DNA of 64,000 nt, from positions 3,979,155-4,043,154 of the forward strand of contig JABAKD010000005.1 of NCBI GenBank assembly GCA_012845835.1. Direction: 5' to 3'. Positions within the stretch are counted from its first letter, which is position 1, and each line of letters begins with the position of its first letter. Below the pieces are notes generated by a model. It did not search any database and was not told the DNA's origin. It worked only from the letters and a program-made list of their open reading frames with translations. The position numbers and the translations under genes are program-made. Positions 1 to 33,949 of this stretch are shown one piece after another. Origin of the DNA: Undaria pinnatifida (taxonomy: Eukaryota > Sar > Phaeophyceae > Laminariales > Alariaceae).

Positions 1-77
1 AACCCCCCCAGCACAACCTCCACCATAACCCCCCCCCCATCCCCATACATACATACAAAATACATGCCAATGACTGA

Positions 78-330
78 TTCTTACCACGATAGCCCCCCCC
101 AAACCATTGATTTTCTTCAACGAACGTTTCATGGCTGATCGACACGAGGAAGGGTTTTGTTAAATTTGCAAGCCTCCATATATGTTCTTGTTTGCGAAGT
201 ACTATCGAACGATGACGTCGGGGTGGCAAGGGGCACCGTATTTCAGGAAGAGATACCGCCGGGAGCCGGTTTCGAAACGGACGATTTCGTTAAAGAAAAG
301 TTTGGGGGGCTACCGTAGAAAGACTCCTAT
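78..330. repeat. Dispersed ~250-bp repeat with inverted C-run ends, copy 1
   Basis: This stretch matches 45508-45762 along its whole length, including the ACGAACGTTTCATGGCT block and the GGGAGC block near the far end. The left end reads like CTTACCACGATAGCCCCCCC. The right end, read on the other strand, begins with a similar TACGGTAGCCCCCC motif, so the unit may be a non-autonomous DNA element with imperfect terminal inverted repeats. No target duplication was recognised. No coding function is claimed; the short open frames inside differ between the copies. Confidence 0.55.
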
Positions 331-580
331 ATACCGTTTAAGGATCGGTCAGTTCATATTTCCAATCACAACCACCACCATATCATCACCATTAATACCA
401 CCACCTTCACCCATCACCGTCAACCCCCCCAACACAGCCTCCACCATCACCCCCTCCTCCCTTCCACCCCCTCTAAACCTCCCCCGCTCACCTACCCCAC
501 CCACCCCACGCGCCCCCTTCCTTATCCTCCCCCGCCTGGCAATGCTTCCATTCCCCTTGCCGTCACGTTTTATTTACCAG
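331..580 (+). other. C-rich tract, possible intron 3' end
   Basis: A run of mostly C and T with scattered A leads into a TTTATTTACCAG acceptor at 569-580. The block near 427-450 resembles the first 40 bases of the window, so the C-rich sequence is itself repeated. Long C/T tracts of this kind also precede AKR exons 2 and 3, which is why it is read as an intron end. No gene is seen in it. Confidence 0.35.
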
Positions 581-751
581 CGGACGGGGCCTATCCCTAA
601 GGCGGAGAAGAACACATGGAAGGCCAAGACCAAGTACCGCTGGAACATGGATGACGGCTTGTTGGCCAAGCGCACACGACGGGCGTCTAACGCAAAGTCT
701 TTCGAGAAGAAGAGGAGAAGTGGGGGCGGGGACTATAACGGTGGCTGGTAG
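581..751 (+). CDS. Candidate 3'-terminal exon of an unknown basic protein
   Basis: After a C/T-rich tract and a CAG acceptor, an open frame of 56 codons ends at TAG (749-751). It starts in phase 0 if the acceptor is right. The peptide is rich in Lys and Arg, with a WKAKTKYRW patch, an LAKRTRRASNAK patch and the C-terminus SGGGDYNGGW. I do not recognise the family. Support for coding is the acceptor context, the biased composition and a decayed tandem copy just downstream. No upstream exon lies in the window. It could instead be part of a repeat. Confidence 0.35.
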   Translation, partial: RTGPIPKAEKNTWKAKTKYRWNMDDGLLAKRTRRASNAKSFEKKRRSGGGDYNGGW

Positions 752-776
752 CGTAGCGCATCTCTCATCTCTTATT

Positions 777-1060
777 TTAGGCGGGGGTTGGGGTGTGGGG
801 GGCGGTGGTGGTAGATAGTGGGGGGCGGGGGGCGCGGGGGGGCGGAGTATAGTGCTGGCTGTGGCGTAGCGTATCTCTTATTTTAGGCGGGGGTCGGGGT
901 GTGAGAGGCGTTTTTTTTTGGGGGGGGGGGGGCAGGGGGCGATAGGGAGGGCAAGAGCGACGAACGCAACGGGCATCTTTAAACGAAAAATCTTTTCGAG
1001 GAGAAATGGAGGAGTGGCGGCGGGGACCATGACCGTGGCCTGTAGCATTGCGCACGTTTT
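777..1060 (+). repeat. Decayed tandem copies of the 3' part of the candidate exon at 581-751
   Basis: Two blocks starting CTTATTTTAGGCGGGGGT (771 and 882) repeat the sequence after the candidate stop codon. At about 957-1053 the end of that exon recurs in mutated form: the CGACGGGCGTCTAACG block, the TCTTTCGAGAAGAAG block and the GGGGCGGGGACTATAACGG block all have recognisable counterparts. A poly-G run (920-933) lies inside. The copies are not open in the same frame, so they look like duplication debris rather than extra exons. Confidence 0.45.
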
Positions 1061-1374
1061 GTTTTAATCGGGGGGACGGACAAATGTTACTGCGGTATAG
1101 GTGTGCCTTTTTTTGGCTCGCTTGAAGAGCTCTATACCTCACCCGAAAAGTGATTTTGTGTCGACCGAAAGTTGAACTGGATGAACAGACCCATGGCCTA
1201 GCAAACCTACGAAACAAGACATTAATGTTGATAAAAAGAAGGGCCATAACCAAAAAAGGGTTCACCCGGTCCGTTTTCTCTTAAGAAAAGGTACGGGCTA
1301 GACACCCAAAAATGATTTAAAAAATGTACCCGACAAGCCATGCGATTCGCTGAAAAAAACAAGCCGAGGACCAA

Positions 1375-1795
1375 CGCCCGAATGGGTAGGGTGGACCGTA
1401 ACTGGACCAAGTCCGGCGGAAGGCCATCTCCCATGGCCAGGGGTTTTGTTAGTGGGTGAGCTTGCGCAAGTCCCACACTACCCGGAAAGATGACATTCCG
1501 GGTGGCTATCTCTACCGAACCTGACCCTCAGGGGACAGGCCGGGTCGACATACACACGCATCCGTATACAACGGCAGCTTGCGCTGCCGGGGTTGTAACG
1601 AAGAACACTGATAGGGACAGCTTACGCTATACCTACAATGGGACTCGAAGGGTGCGCCAGCTAGCGTTGGGCTGCGAAAGCAACTGAGTTAAATCGACAC
1701 ACGACGCGTATGAAAATACGCGGAAGTGTGGTGAGCTAAAGCTTTATTTTTCCCCATCCGCCGGAGGATAAAAAAAAAAAAAAAAAAAACAAGTC
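1375..1795 (-). mobile_element. LINE 5'-region fragment
   Basis: Read on the minus strand this begins TCCTCCGGCGGATGGGG and continues through AAATAAAGCTTTAGCTCACC, a TGTGTCGATTTAACTCAG block, CCCGGCAGCGCAAGC and CTTCCGCCGGACTTGGTC. The same order of blocks occurs on the plus strand at 11391-11945, upstream of the LINE endonuclease frame. It is therefore the 5' non-coding part of the same element without its coding part. The poly-A run at 1770-1789 (poly-T on the minus strand) lies at its outer edge. Confidence 0.7.
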
Positions 1796-2384
1796 GTACC
1801 CGTTTTTGAGAGAAAATGACTTGGTTGCACCCGAACATGTTTGCTATGCGTGGCTTTCAACCGTTTTTGGTTGATATTTTTTTTTGAACCGCTTGCCAAT
1901 ATAATGTTGTGGCGTGTGTTCAACCGCTGCTGCGGCTGCTTTTTTTATCTTTCGTTTTCTTCCAAGCTTGTTTCACACCCCCCGCTGGCTTTTCACTCCA
2001 TTCAACCTGCTCTTTCAGCATTTTTTTTTTTTTTTTTTTTCCGACGCTCGTTCCCCTTTCCACTGGCATTTATTTCACTTTTGTTTAGATCTAGTCAACT
2101 TCACATTTTTTTTGTTTTTGTTTTTGTTTTTGTTTTTGTTTATTTCGTATTTCTCTCTTCCAATGTATTTCTGTTGCTGACGTATGTATGTTGTGCCTGT
2201 CGTACCCAGTACTAGGGCATGACATTGCGTTGTCGAATGCATTACGATGCATTATCTCTGTGTCGTGGCTTGTGACCACAGAGCTGATCTTTCTAGGGTG
2301 AAGAATCAGTACGGACACTGGGTGTGCTGGATGTCGACGAGTAGAAGAACGGTTTAATGTGAAGAACACACACACACATGAGGA

Positions 2385-2500
2385 AGAGCGCAAATATCTC
2401 ACCCGGGAACATGACTTGGAAGGCGTTCGTTCGCGCAAGCCGACCAACATTTCTATGCGCTAGTCCTAAAACAAATATTATAGACTACTCGTAAAGTTAT
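2385..2500 (+). repeat. Dispersed repeat D, copy 1
   Basis: The blocks ATCTCACCCG, TGGAAGGCGTTCGTTCG, CCGACCAAC and TATGCGCTAGTCCTAAAACA recur in the same order at 17157-17300 and 63268-63440 on this strand, and at 17465-17575 and 34455-34570 on the other. No coding or structural function is evident. Confidence 0.6.
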
Positions 2501-2823
2501 CGTACCAACCGGTTGGAAATGTTTGAGTCCCCCTAAAAGCACGACCGCTACGGTGGGATGACTTTATCTAGTATGAACCTCAGCAATAATTTGTCGGAAT
2601 ACCTGGTGTAATTAGCCGCTGAAAGTGTGATTATGTGTGGGTCATAGAACAAATGGGTTTATATTGTGTGCCAGGTCGTCTGATGACTCGTGGGGACTTG
2701 ACTGAGTTTGACTTGATTTTAGAGTATCCGTGAAACGGGCCGGGTGTGTGTAGGTACCCGTTTTAGCTTATTATGGATCCAAAAAGGGCAGGAATCCTGA
2801 TTAACACCACCACCAGTTGCTTT

Positions 2824-2890
2824 TTTTTATTTTTTATTTTTTATTTTCCGGCGGATGGGGAAAAATAAAGCTTAAGCTTACCACGCCAAC
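2824..2890 (+). mobile_element. LINE 5'-tip fragment
   Basis: After a T/A-rich run, the sequence CCGGCGGATGGGGAAAAATA and AAGCTTAAGCTTACCACG matches the extreme 5' end of the LINE at 11391. Only about 65 bases are present. Similar tips occur at 25122, 34817 and 49840. Confidence 0.6.
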
Positions 2891-4277
2891 TAACTTATTT
2901 ATTGTTATTTATTACGAGTGTAAAAAAGTGGCAGGAAGGTGAAAAAAAAACGATTACAACAAGAAGAAAAGTCTGGATTCCCGACTAAATAACAAGGTTC
3001 TCGCGGAAAATGTCAAGTCACCACTTTTTTTTTTCGTCACCCCATCATATAATATAGACTATTCTCCCTGTCATTTTTCGTGTTCATCAGGGACGGCCCT
3101 GAAAAAAGGCACAACTTACACCACAGAGAGAGGGTAAAGAAATACATGTATGTAGAGTGTCACTTGGCCGCGCTTGACAATTGTGCGACCAAAAAAACGT
3201 TCACTGCTGCTGGCTGTCTGTATGTGGCCGATATATGTACCCCTAGGGCCTCTGATTCGGCTGTGACCTGACCCTCTCTCGATTTTGATCACGGTGGGAT
3301 CACCGCGAGGGTGTTTCTTGTGGTGGGTATATACTGCCCGGCGGCTAATTGTATATCACACTCACTCCCAAACTCCCGCCCTCGGTCACAGGCCGCAGGA
3401 CCCACCAAGATCTACAGACGGTTGACAATATGGATTATCTGTAACTAAAAGTAGTAAATCTTGGAACAACTACTACTGGGATACCGGGATCTTAATATTT
3501 TTGGGGTTTACGGGTAGCCTCGTACTTCACCGGTAGTATAGTAGTAGTAGTAGTACTATAGCCTCGTTGTCACACGTATGACCGCACGTACTCTTCAGAC
3601 ATTATTATTAGTACTGTGGGTTGGTGTAACCCGGGTTCGACTCGCGACTTTCAACAACGCCTCGTCTTCTTGTCTTTCGTAGCGCGTACTACACGCCAGG
3701 TCGGGACAAGGTTCGACGGCGAACCAAGCGAGGGCAAAACTAAAGTGCCTTGAAAGGAGCCAAAAACGAGGACTGCAGGAGGAGGAGGAGGTGTGCAGAG
3801 CGAGAGTCAACAGATTATTATTTGTCGGCGGGGAATTGGCGGGAAACGGAATTGCCCGTCTCATTCCTGTGCCACACACCAGAATCTACAGAGACTCCAC
3901 GACCACTGCTGTTGTTATTACAAACAGGAAGACACGATATCCAACACTTCTGGAACGGCTACCGTTCATACTATACAAATCTTCACACGAACGAGAAGAT
4001 TTTGTTTATATATACTCCGGAGTATATATACCGGTATGTCTTTTTGTCACGCACGGTGGAAAGTGCACCAGATTCTGATACCTGCGACCCATTGTGACCA
4101 GGTATGATACATAGTCTACATACTTAGCATCACTGCTGTACAACTTCATCCTCGTTTTCTCCGGCAAATGGTACGCGAGAGTAGCTACTATACTATATGG
4201 ATTGACCTTCGCACATACATGTAATGTGCACATGTACCGCAACATGACGGTTATGTACGGCGGTTTTAGTATTTTTC

Positions 4278-4405
4278 ACCAGGTATAAAAATTGGAAAAC
4301 GTCATCATCTGCGAGTACGACCGATTGAACAGTCTTATAAAAAATTGAAAAACGTCAGCTAGCTGTGAGTACGACCGATTGAATAGTTGAAACCCAACTT
4401 TGCAA
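4278..4405 (+). repeat. Two copies of the CAGCTGTGAG dispersed repeat
   Basis: Two successive blocks carry TATAAAAA, AAAACGTCA, CTGYGAGTACGACCGATTGA and then an ACTTTGCAAGG end. The family consensus, from copies near 40146, 40455, 53465, 55121 and 63080, is roughly AACGTCAGCTGTGAGTTCGA followed about 30 bases later by TTTGCAAGCTGCGTGATAC. It is a short (~60-70 bp) unit of unknown nature. Confidence 0.5.
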
Positions 4406-4528
4406 GGTGCGTGGTACATTAGATTTGTGTTTCATTTATGATGTGGTGTTTGTGAATTAAACCTGGTCGTTAATCCACAGCCTCGGTCGTTCGCGCGTGT
4501 TGTATATTTTGTCCTCACGATGGGATTG

Positions 4529-4590
4529 TTGTTGTTGTCTCACATTAACTCTTGTCAAACATCTAGACTAGAGTCCGTGGTCACACAAAG
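4529..4590 (-). mobile_element. End fragment of a CAA-tailed retroposon
   Basis: On the minus strand this reads GTGTGACCACGGACTC, a CTAGATGTTTGACAAG block, then AGTTAATGTGAGACAACAAC. The same end occurs at 7330-7384, and in a related form at 15600-15660 and 53100-53152, always running into CAA repeats. Only the 3' end is present here. Confidence 0.5.
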
Positions 4591-4597
4591 GTGAGAT

Positions 4598-4925
4598 TTT
4601 TTTTTTCTTTTTTTCTTTTTTCACTCACACTTTACTTTCCAGCTTCTGGACATGCCGTGGTCACAGGTAGGTGTCGTCCCTTCTCCCCCCCGGTTCTTGC
4701 CTTCAATTTTTATCGCGCATAGGGTTCAGCAATCCCACTGCTCGTCGATTTTTCATCGAGTGTTGCTAACTCACGCTCTCGCGCTTTCCGCAAGTCAATT
4801 TGTGCGCAAGAAAAGTCCCAACGAATTTATACGAGTATGCACTCGGCGGGGCTCGAACTCACGAAACTGACGTATACCAGGCTCGAGGATAATAACCTGA
4901 TACGCCACCGGGGCGACCGGCTATG
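4598..4925 (-). mobile_element. tRNA-derived SINE (SINE-1), most complete copy
   Basis: Read on the minus strand, the element opens with a tRNA-like head (4925 to 4838): GGTGGCGTATCAGG resembles a pol III A box, and GAGTTCGAGCCCC fits a B box. A body follows with GGAAAGCGCGAGAGCGTGAG, a CGATGAAAAATCGACGAGC hairpin, GCGCGATAAAAATTGAAGGC and CCTGTGACCACGGC. It ends in an A-rich tail (4627 to 4598). Head, body and tail in this order are the hallmark of a tRNA-derived SINE. Further copies lie at 6801, 24541, 52012 and 54000. The head is too degenerate to be a working tRNA. Confidence 0.75.
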
Positions 4926-5358
4926 GGATATAGGTCTGTGACTAAAAATGAAGACGATCCTCCAGTGGTTGTTATATGGCAGAGATAGCCCATTAGGGTG
5001 GACTATCGCCAACCATTTCGGCGAAGCTTTACGTACGGCAGTTGAACTCAGTCAGGTCTGTATGTAGACTAAAATACCAGGTAACAGAAAGCCCGCTCAA
5101 TTCACCGTCCGCCACAACGTCAATCTCATCTCATCATCTCCTCTTCCTTAATTCATCCTTTCTTCCCTTGGAACGATCAGAAGATCGTTCGTATCTACCT
5201 GATATCAATCATCTCCAGCCAGCCGTGTGACACACAGACAAACGCCAAAACAAAAGCAACAACAACAAAAAAGGCGCACAGCGCCAGGACGGGGTAGGCA
5301 GAGATATCGACTCACAGCAGAGAGACAGACTGTGATCACGACGACCAGGAACATCATC

Positions 5359-28867
<23,509 letters not shown>

Positions 28868-30230
28868 CCCCTTCGGAACAAGCCCCTGCGATAGGGCTGG
28901 CATTTGTTTTTGGCAAAGACGCGTGCTATGATAAAAGAAAGGCAGCACCGATCCAAATGGCATTTTCCCCCCCTGTTTTTTTCGGGCTCCTTAGCCCAAC
29001 ACAGTTTCGGGATACCACTTTTTTTTTGGGTTGTTCTTCGTTGTCGACCCCAGAAAAAAAAACTAGGCGCACCCCTTCACCTACCGTAGCGTGCGTGGGT
29101 GTGTCCAAAATATATTTCGGACTGGAGGGAATGCTCAACTGACGGTACCGCCGAATATCGTTGCAATACAAACAAAAAACGGTTTTGGCCGAACTGTGTT
29201 TGACCGAAGGGATTCCTCGTCTGTGTGTACGACCCATAATCGTGTCGTCGGAATTCCGTAGGTATTTATGGGGTGTTTGCTTTTTTTTCCCCCCGACCTC
29301 CTCTACTGGGTTGGAAAAAAAGCTAGAAATAATAGTGTTGATGTTGAGAATTAGGTATCGTCAGCCTACGGCCATTGTCAATGTTCAGTAGCGAATGTAC
29401 AGCTCCCTGCTAGCACTTGCTGCAGCGCCACAGCAGCAGCAGGTAGCCTACAGAGTTGTTACACAATCAGTGTGACATTGCCATCGTACTCTGATAGTCA
29501 ATGCATATCGTAGCATAGGCGAAACCTGTCGGATTCCAAGTACCAGGTTACGCCGCACAGAAATCATCAGCGGTGATATTGATGTTGTTCACTCACTGCA
29601 GGTATCGCTGTCTCTGTAATCGTGGTTTTATGTTCTACGGTGAGGGTTCCACGAAGATCCTATCTTAGGAGTATTCGAGAACTAACGAGGAAATTTATTG
29701 ACAGTCCCGAAATCGTTTGTAGGCTTCTCGAGAGTTGAAACCGACGAAAGGCATAAAATAAAAGCCAAAGATAATCGAGCCTACACGGAAAACTAGGCTA
29801 GAAGAATAAAAAATGACACCGGTAGGTGGTAAGACAACGTATTTCTTGTGATTTTTCGCTGATTTTTCGTGTGTTGGGTTGAAGTACCGAATGTGCGGGA
29901 TATACCCGGGGTCGCATCGTAAGATTTTACTGCTCGGGATATTTCCGGGTCACTGTCGTAAGGAGCTGGCTGTACGGTATATGTTCCGGTGGCATCGCAA
30001 GCGTTGTACAGGATATTTTCAACGGAGTGTGCATCGTAAGTGGAGCTGTGTACGACTCACGCGCGCGCGTGGCAAGATGATGCTTGGAAGACGATGCTTG
30101 TTGTGCTTCACCAGATTTATTTATACTGTGAGTCGTTTTGATTGGTTCTTCTTTTTCTTCTTATGCCCTCCGACAACATAGCGTAGATGCCGTTCCGATG
30201 TAAATCGAATATCCTTCCATAAAGCAGTGA
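28868..30230. other. Region downstream of the AKR gene, no gene seen
   Basis: A short piece of repeat E (GGGCTCCTTAGCCCAACAC) lies at 28983. A four-unit tandem of about 40 bases (CGGGATATWYCCGGG, then TCGYAAG) occupies 29888-30045. The rest shows no exon signals that could be supported and no poly(A) signal close to the stop codon. Confidence 0.4.
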
Positions 30231-30289
30231 TTGGTTATTGTAAACTCGCCGTTCTTGGGGTCGCTAGGCATCGGTCCCAAATGAGTTTA

Positions 30290-30480
30290 CCGCTGTACTG
30301 TAGGGGTTTCCCAAAAAGGCGGTCTGAGTGAGGCGGTATCCTGATATAAGGTGGATCAAATCGCTTTGGTGCGGTTGGGGAATTGCACACATAGCCTGCA
30401 ATGAACAAGGCGGTTTCCCCCAACAAGGCGGTCACTTTGCTCTGGAACACCACCGCCTTGTTGGGAGATCCCTGCTGTAG
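30290..30480 (-). repeat. Inverted single copy of the ~157-bp AKR intron 6 repeat
   Basis: On the minus strand it reads CAGCAGGGATCTCCCAACAA, GGCGGTGGTGTTCCAGAGCA, then the CCGCCTTGTTGGGGGAAACC block and TTGATCCACC. The nearest match is the first unit at 22740-22900. Confidence 0.7.
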
Positions 30481-30954
30481 CACTGCTACCGCGGTTGTGG
30501 GGACAAACCCCTTGGAATATTAGGGTGTTCGCCATTTTCTAACCTCTACCGGGTGATTTTTCTAATCTCTGCTGGGCTAGAAAAATGTCGAAACCGCGTT
30601 GAAACCGCCGAATGTCAGGCAACCCAAGTCTAACTAACCCACCAAGAAAACAGGTTAGAAAACAAAAAAAAATGGTAGGGAAGCGTCTTTCTGAATATTT
30701 TTTTCTCTCATTTTTCTTGGGTTGCGTTGGCCTTGGCTTGTGGCGTTCGACGGTTTCAATACTATTGTTGTATGTTTTCCTCTCCAAATCCTCCCAAACC
30801 AAAGTTGGTACATCGCAGGCACCCTAGTATATCAGTTGTGTGTGTTGCGTGTATCAGGGTGCTGCTGGTGCAATCAATTATAGACCGACTCGCTGATGGC
30901 AAGCCGAGATACGGTCCGAATTGGGAGGCAAACACCGGGTCGTGAGAAAAAATC

Positions 30955-31860
30955 TTCAAGCTTGTCAGTCGCTGTGTAGATAGATGAAAGGTCGAGGCTC
31001 ATAACCTGGATGAATGATGCGTGTCATCAGCCTGGCCCGGGGGGACCATCTCCTCGCGGCAAAGCTCTCTTATAGTGGTTGATGTACAAAGCCCACGAGT
31101 CCAGAGTAACTTATGCCGCATACCACGAACAATGCTGCAAGTCACTGTAAGGTGTGCTCTTGTAGGCTTCAAGATCTCGTATGATGATTGCCGTAGATTA
31201 ACCAATGATGCGTGTAGACAGTGGCGCTTCCCGCTGCTTCAACGACAACCCGCTTCTCCAACGTCGTCAGGGTGGGGCTGACCATATCGCCTGACAGTCG
31301 CTAGCAGAAGAGTTCACACTGCGGTCTGAAACCCACGATTCGAGCAATGATTTGCACGGCACAAACGGTGCTGAGAGTCAGTGTGGGGTGAACACTTGTG
31401 AGCTTGGAGCTGTCTTGTGATGAGGGGTGTGAGCGATTTAATGATGTGTGTACAGCATTGAAGCCTCTGGAAATTTCACTGACAACCAAATCCTTCAATG
31501 TGATCACGCTGATGTTGATCATATCGTTTGTCCATCCCGGGAAGAAGCACACTCTTATGGATAGATGTACCCTACGGGCTGAATCCCATCAGTCGAGTAA
31601 TGTTAAAAACGCCATAAACGATGCCGCGAGTTACAATGAGATACACTGTTTAACTTCAAGCTTGTCAGTTGATGCGTAGTTCACAGCTCGAGGCTCATAA
31701 CCTGGAAGCATGATGCGTGTCCTCAGCCTGGCACGGGGAAACCACCTCCTGCAGAGAAAGCTGGTTGATGTGGAAAGCCCACGGGTCCAGGAATGTACCA
31801 CAGGCCACGCGTGATGCTGCGACGCCCCTCTAGGCCATCCAACCATGCCGTGGAAACCCT
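30955..31860. repeat. Direct repeat of ~180 bp in gene-free DNA
   Basis: 30958-31140 and 31658-31830 share CAAGCTTGTCAGT, GAGGCTCATAACCTGGA, TCAGCCTGGC and AAAGCCCAC. The DNA between (31290-31600) has a related layout with AATGATTTGCACGG-like sequence. Short minus-strand frames here look like decayed coding repeats but no family is recognised. Confidence 0.5.
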
Positions 31861-32301
31861 AAACACGCTTCTCGATCGAGGGGCCATCTACTCATGTCGA
31901 TTGTACCTTACAGGCTCTACATTACAGCGGTCACTAAAACACCAAGAATAGAAACACAAGTTGCAACAAATTTGCGATGCAAGGCGTGCCACGGAGAAAA
32001 ACGGGCGAGCAGTTCATCTAACTGTACAGCAGAATTAACCATTTTTCGTGTCGATCTCGTCTCACCGAACATAATAAGGCCCAGTACAGAAGATTGAGGC
32101 CCGAATTTTGAACCCATAGGCGTGACTCACTAACTTCGGCGGCTCGCCCACCCCTATGCAACTCGCGCACCACCCTTCCTACAATCTAATTGCATCAGCC
32201 GTTTTCGCAAACTTCTGGCATTAGCTACGGCCTTCAAAACAAATATCATCTCCATTTACATTTTTTCGGGGTCTCATCGAATCTCGCCGGTGTTTACTGT
32301 T

Positions 32302-32524
32302 TCATCTTGCATCAATAATACGTGTAACGCCCACAAACATCGTGTTTGGCAAGGTTGGGACCAGGGCATTCATTAGGGCGCACATGACTGGCGGCAAACG
32401 TGTTGTGCGCAACACGCACCGCAGGAGATCGATCCTCGCGTAGGGTCCGCCGGAGGCAAGTGCTTGCGAGAATGGCGTGAATACACGCTCCCGGAAACCA
32501 CTTGACAACGCGCTTTTTAGACGC
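32302..32524 (-). CDS. Candidate isolated exon, unknown
   Basis: On the minus strand a T-rich tract and a GTTTTGTTGTGAG acceptor lead into an open, protein-like frame: RLKSALSSGFRERVF, then TPFSQALASGGPYARIDLLR and LPPVMCALMNALVPTLPN. No convincing donor was found at its end and no partner exon is visible. I do not recognise a family. It could be a decayed transposon fragment. Confidence 0.25.
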
Positions 32525-33476
32525 TCACAACAAAACAAACTCGAAAACGAAAAAAATGTATCCTGACTCGCCTCCGGCGAGAAAGAAATGCGCAGCGTTA
32601 TTTTTCACCTGCTGCCAAAAAAAACACTGCGGGGCCAAAATCACGCCTCATTTCTCCTGTTGCGTAATAAAACAGCAGTTATGACTCAACAGTTACGCCC
32701 ACGCAACAGCGCAACAACCCCTTGATGCCTTAATGCCCTGGTTGGGACTTACGTGTATTAATAGCTATCGCGGAACCATCCGCTTGGGTAGATATCCCAT
32801 GTAGCTCCCCTTTCGGAAACGAGATGTCGGACACAACCGAGCCGCCCGCGAAATGCCTGCTCTCGTTTTGTAAAGATACACAGGCGTACTCACGAGGGGA
32901 GACGGGTGTCCTATAAAATCCCCGTATCCTAATTTCCAGGGGTTGTCGCGGGCTGGGTAACCTCTCGCGGGTCGGGTCGGGTCACAAGGTGATCCGACCA
33001 GACCCGTCAGGTTCGAAGACCTCCTGACCCGACCCGTTCCAACCCGTGATATTTCGAGCGACCTCCTGGACCGACCCGACTCGACCCGAGAGAGACCGGG
33101 AAGGTTCTAATCCGACCCGCGGGTCGGGTTATGACACGTGACAACCCCTGCTATATTTTCAAAGGGCGTTGTCGTAACCTTTGAGCGTTCACTTTCCTCT
33201 TATCACCCTTCGACACCACCGAAAATGAACGTCATGCCACCGCCCTGCAATGGACGCAGGCTACTATGATAATAGAACTGCTGTAGACTATACTGTAGTA
33301 ATAGCACGGCCGGGGTGCACCTTACTAAACCAATCTCTGAGGCTCATTGTGAGGAGGTCTACTACATACAGCAGTATGCCTCGCCCAAACCTGAATTCAA
33401 TAAGAACAGCATACATTGAATGTGCAAACCGACGAGCATTATTACCTCGCAGCCTAGGTATTTAGTCTAACCAAGG
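32525..33476. other. No gene seen; CCCGA/TCGGG-rich block
   Basis: 32950-33135 carries many GACCCG and CGGGTC motifs in both orientations, able to pair, unlike the one-way array at 20863-21008. The rest shows nothing supportable. Confidence 0.4.
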
Positions 33477-33745
33477 TGTTAAGATACGGCCTCGAAAGGC
33501 CTGTAGGTATCCGAATTTAAGATCATTTGGATGGGTTTCGTATGATAAGGTTGGCGGTTTATATTCGGGGAAGTTAGGAATTAGATCGGAGGCACGCGCC
33601 TCCGATCTCAGAAGCTATCCCGGGCTTTGGTGGAAACGAATAAAGCTACATCTCTACGAAGGAACGAAAGTGAGTACTCTCCGACGACCTGCTCAATTGG
33701 CAGACCTGCAGGGGGCACTCTAAGTCCCCCTCCTTTAATTTCACA
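33477..33745 (+). repeat. Left LTR of the miniature element
   Basis: 269 bases, TG...CA. It contains GATCGGAGGCACGCGCCTCC, the start of a 24-base hairpin with a 10-bp stem and 4-base loop at 33575-33598, a candidate protein-binding or processing signal. AATAAAG occurs at 33639. About 98% identical to the right LTR. Confidence 0.85.
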
Positions 33746-33747
33746 TG

Positions 33748-33807
33748 TGGCGTCGACGGCAGGACACGAACCTGCGCGTGAAATCACAATGGGTTTCGAA
33801 TCCATGT
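33748..33807 (-). other. Antisense copy of the 3' half of tRNA-Ser(CGA), including CCA
   Basis: Read on the minus strand: an anticodon arm ATGGA-TTCGAAA-CCCAT with CGA in the anticodon place, a variable arm GTGATTTCAC, a T arm GCAGG-TTCGTGT-CCTGC with a perfect stem, the acceptor strand CGTCGAC, a G discriminator and CCA. The long variable arm and CGA anticodon point to serine. The 5' half is absent, so it is not a working gene. Its position right after the LTR makes it the primer-binding site, but about 60 bases are copied rather than the usual 8-18. Confidence 0.75.
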
Positions 33808-33810
33808 TCC

Positions 33811-33949
33811 TGGCTCCATAGCCAGACGGTTAGAGGTGTGGGAGTGGGGTTTGAGGAGCCGCATCTTCGACTCATGGTCTAGTTCGTAGAACCGGAGTTT
33901 CCCCGAATCTCCCATATTTCTGCATATGCGACTCATCAGGGTGGGCTAG
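33811..33949 (-). other. Captured antisense open frame in the miniature element
   Basis: On the minus strand a frame reads MSRICRNMGDSGKLRFYELD, then HESKMRLLKPHSHTSNRLAM and EP. The same frame is open at 42772-42898, with changes D/S-to-L, H to Q, P to T and T to I. Most differences change the amino acid, so there is no sign of selection. It may be a fragment of a host gene picked up by the element, or chance. No family is recognised. Confidence 0.4.

Larger units (their letters stand above)
1796..4277. other. Gene-free stretch with repeats and homopolymer runs
   Basis: No exon could be supported. It holds a poly-T run near 2021-2040, a T-rich (TTTTTG)n stretch at 2106-2140, a GTGACCACAG...TTTAATGTGAAG block at 2270-2375 that recurs near 47860-47960 and 61556-61625, a copy of the TCTCACCCG...CCGACCAAC repeat, a LINE 5' tip at 2824-2890 and a GTA microsatellite at 3537-3556. 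Confidence 0.4.

Noticed and set aside
33748-33807. Functional tRNA-Ser gene
   Set aside because: The acceptor 5' strand and D arm are missing and CCA is encoded; the copy sits at an LTR primer-binding site.
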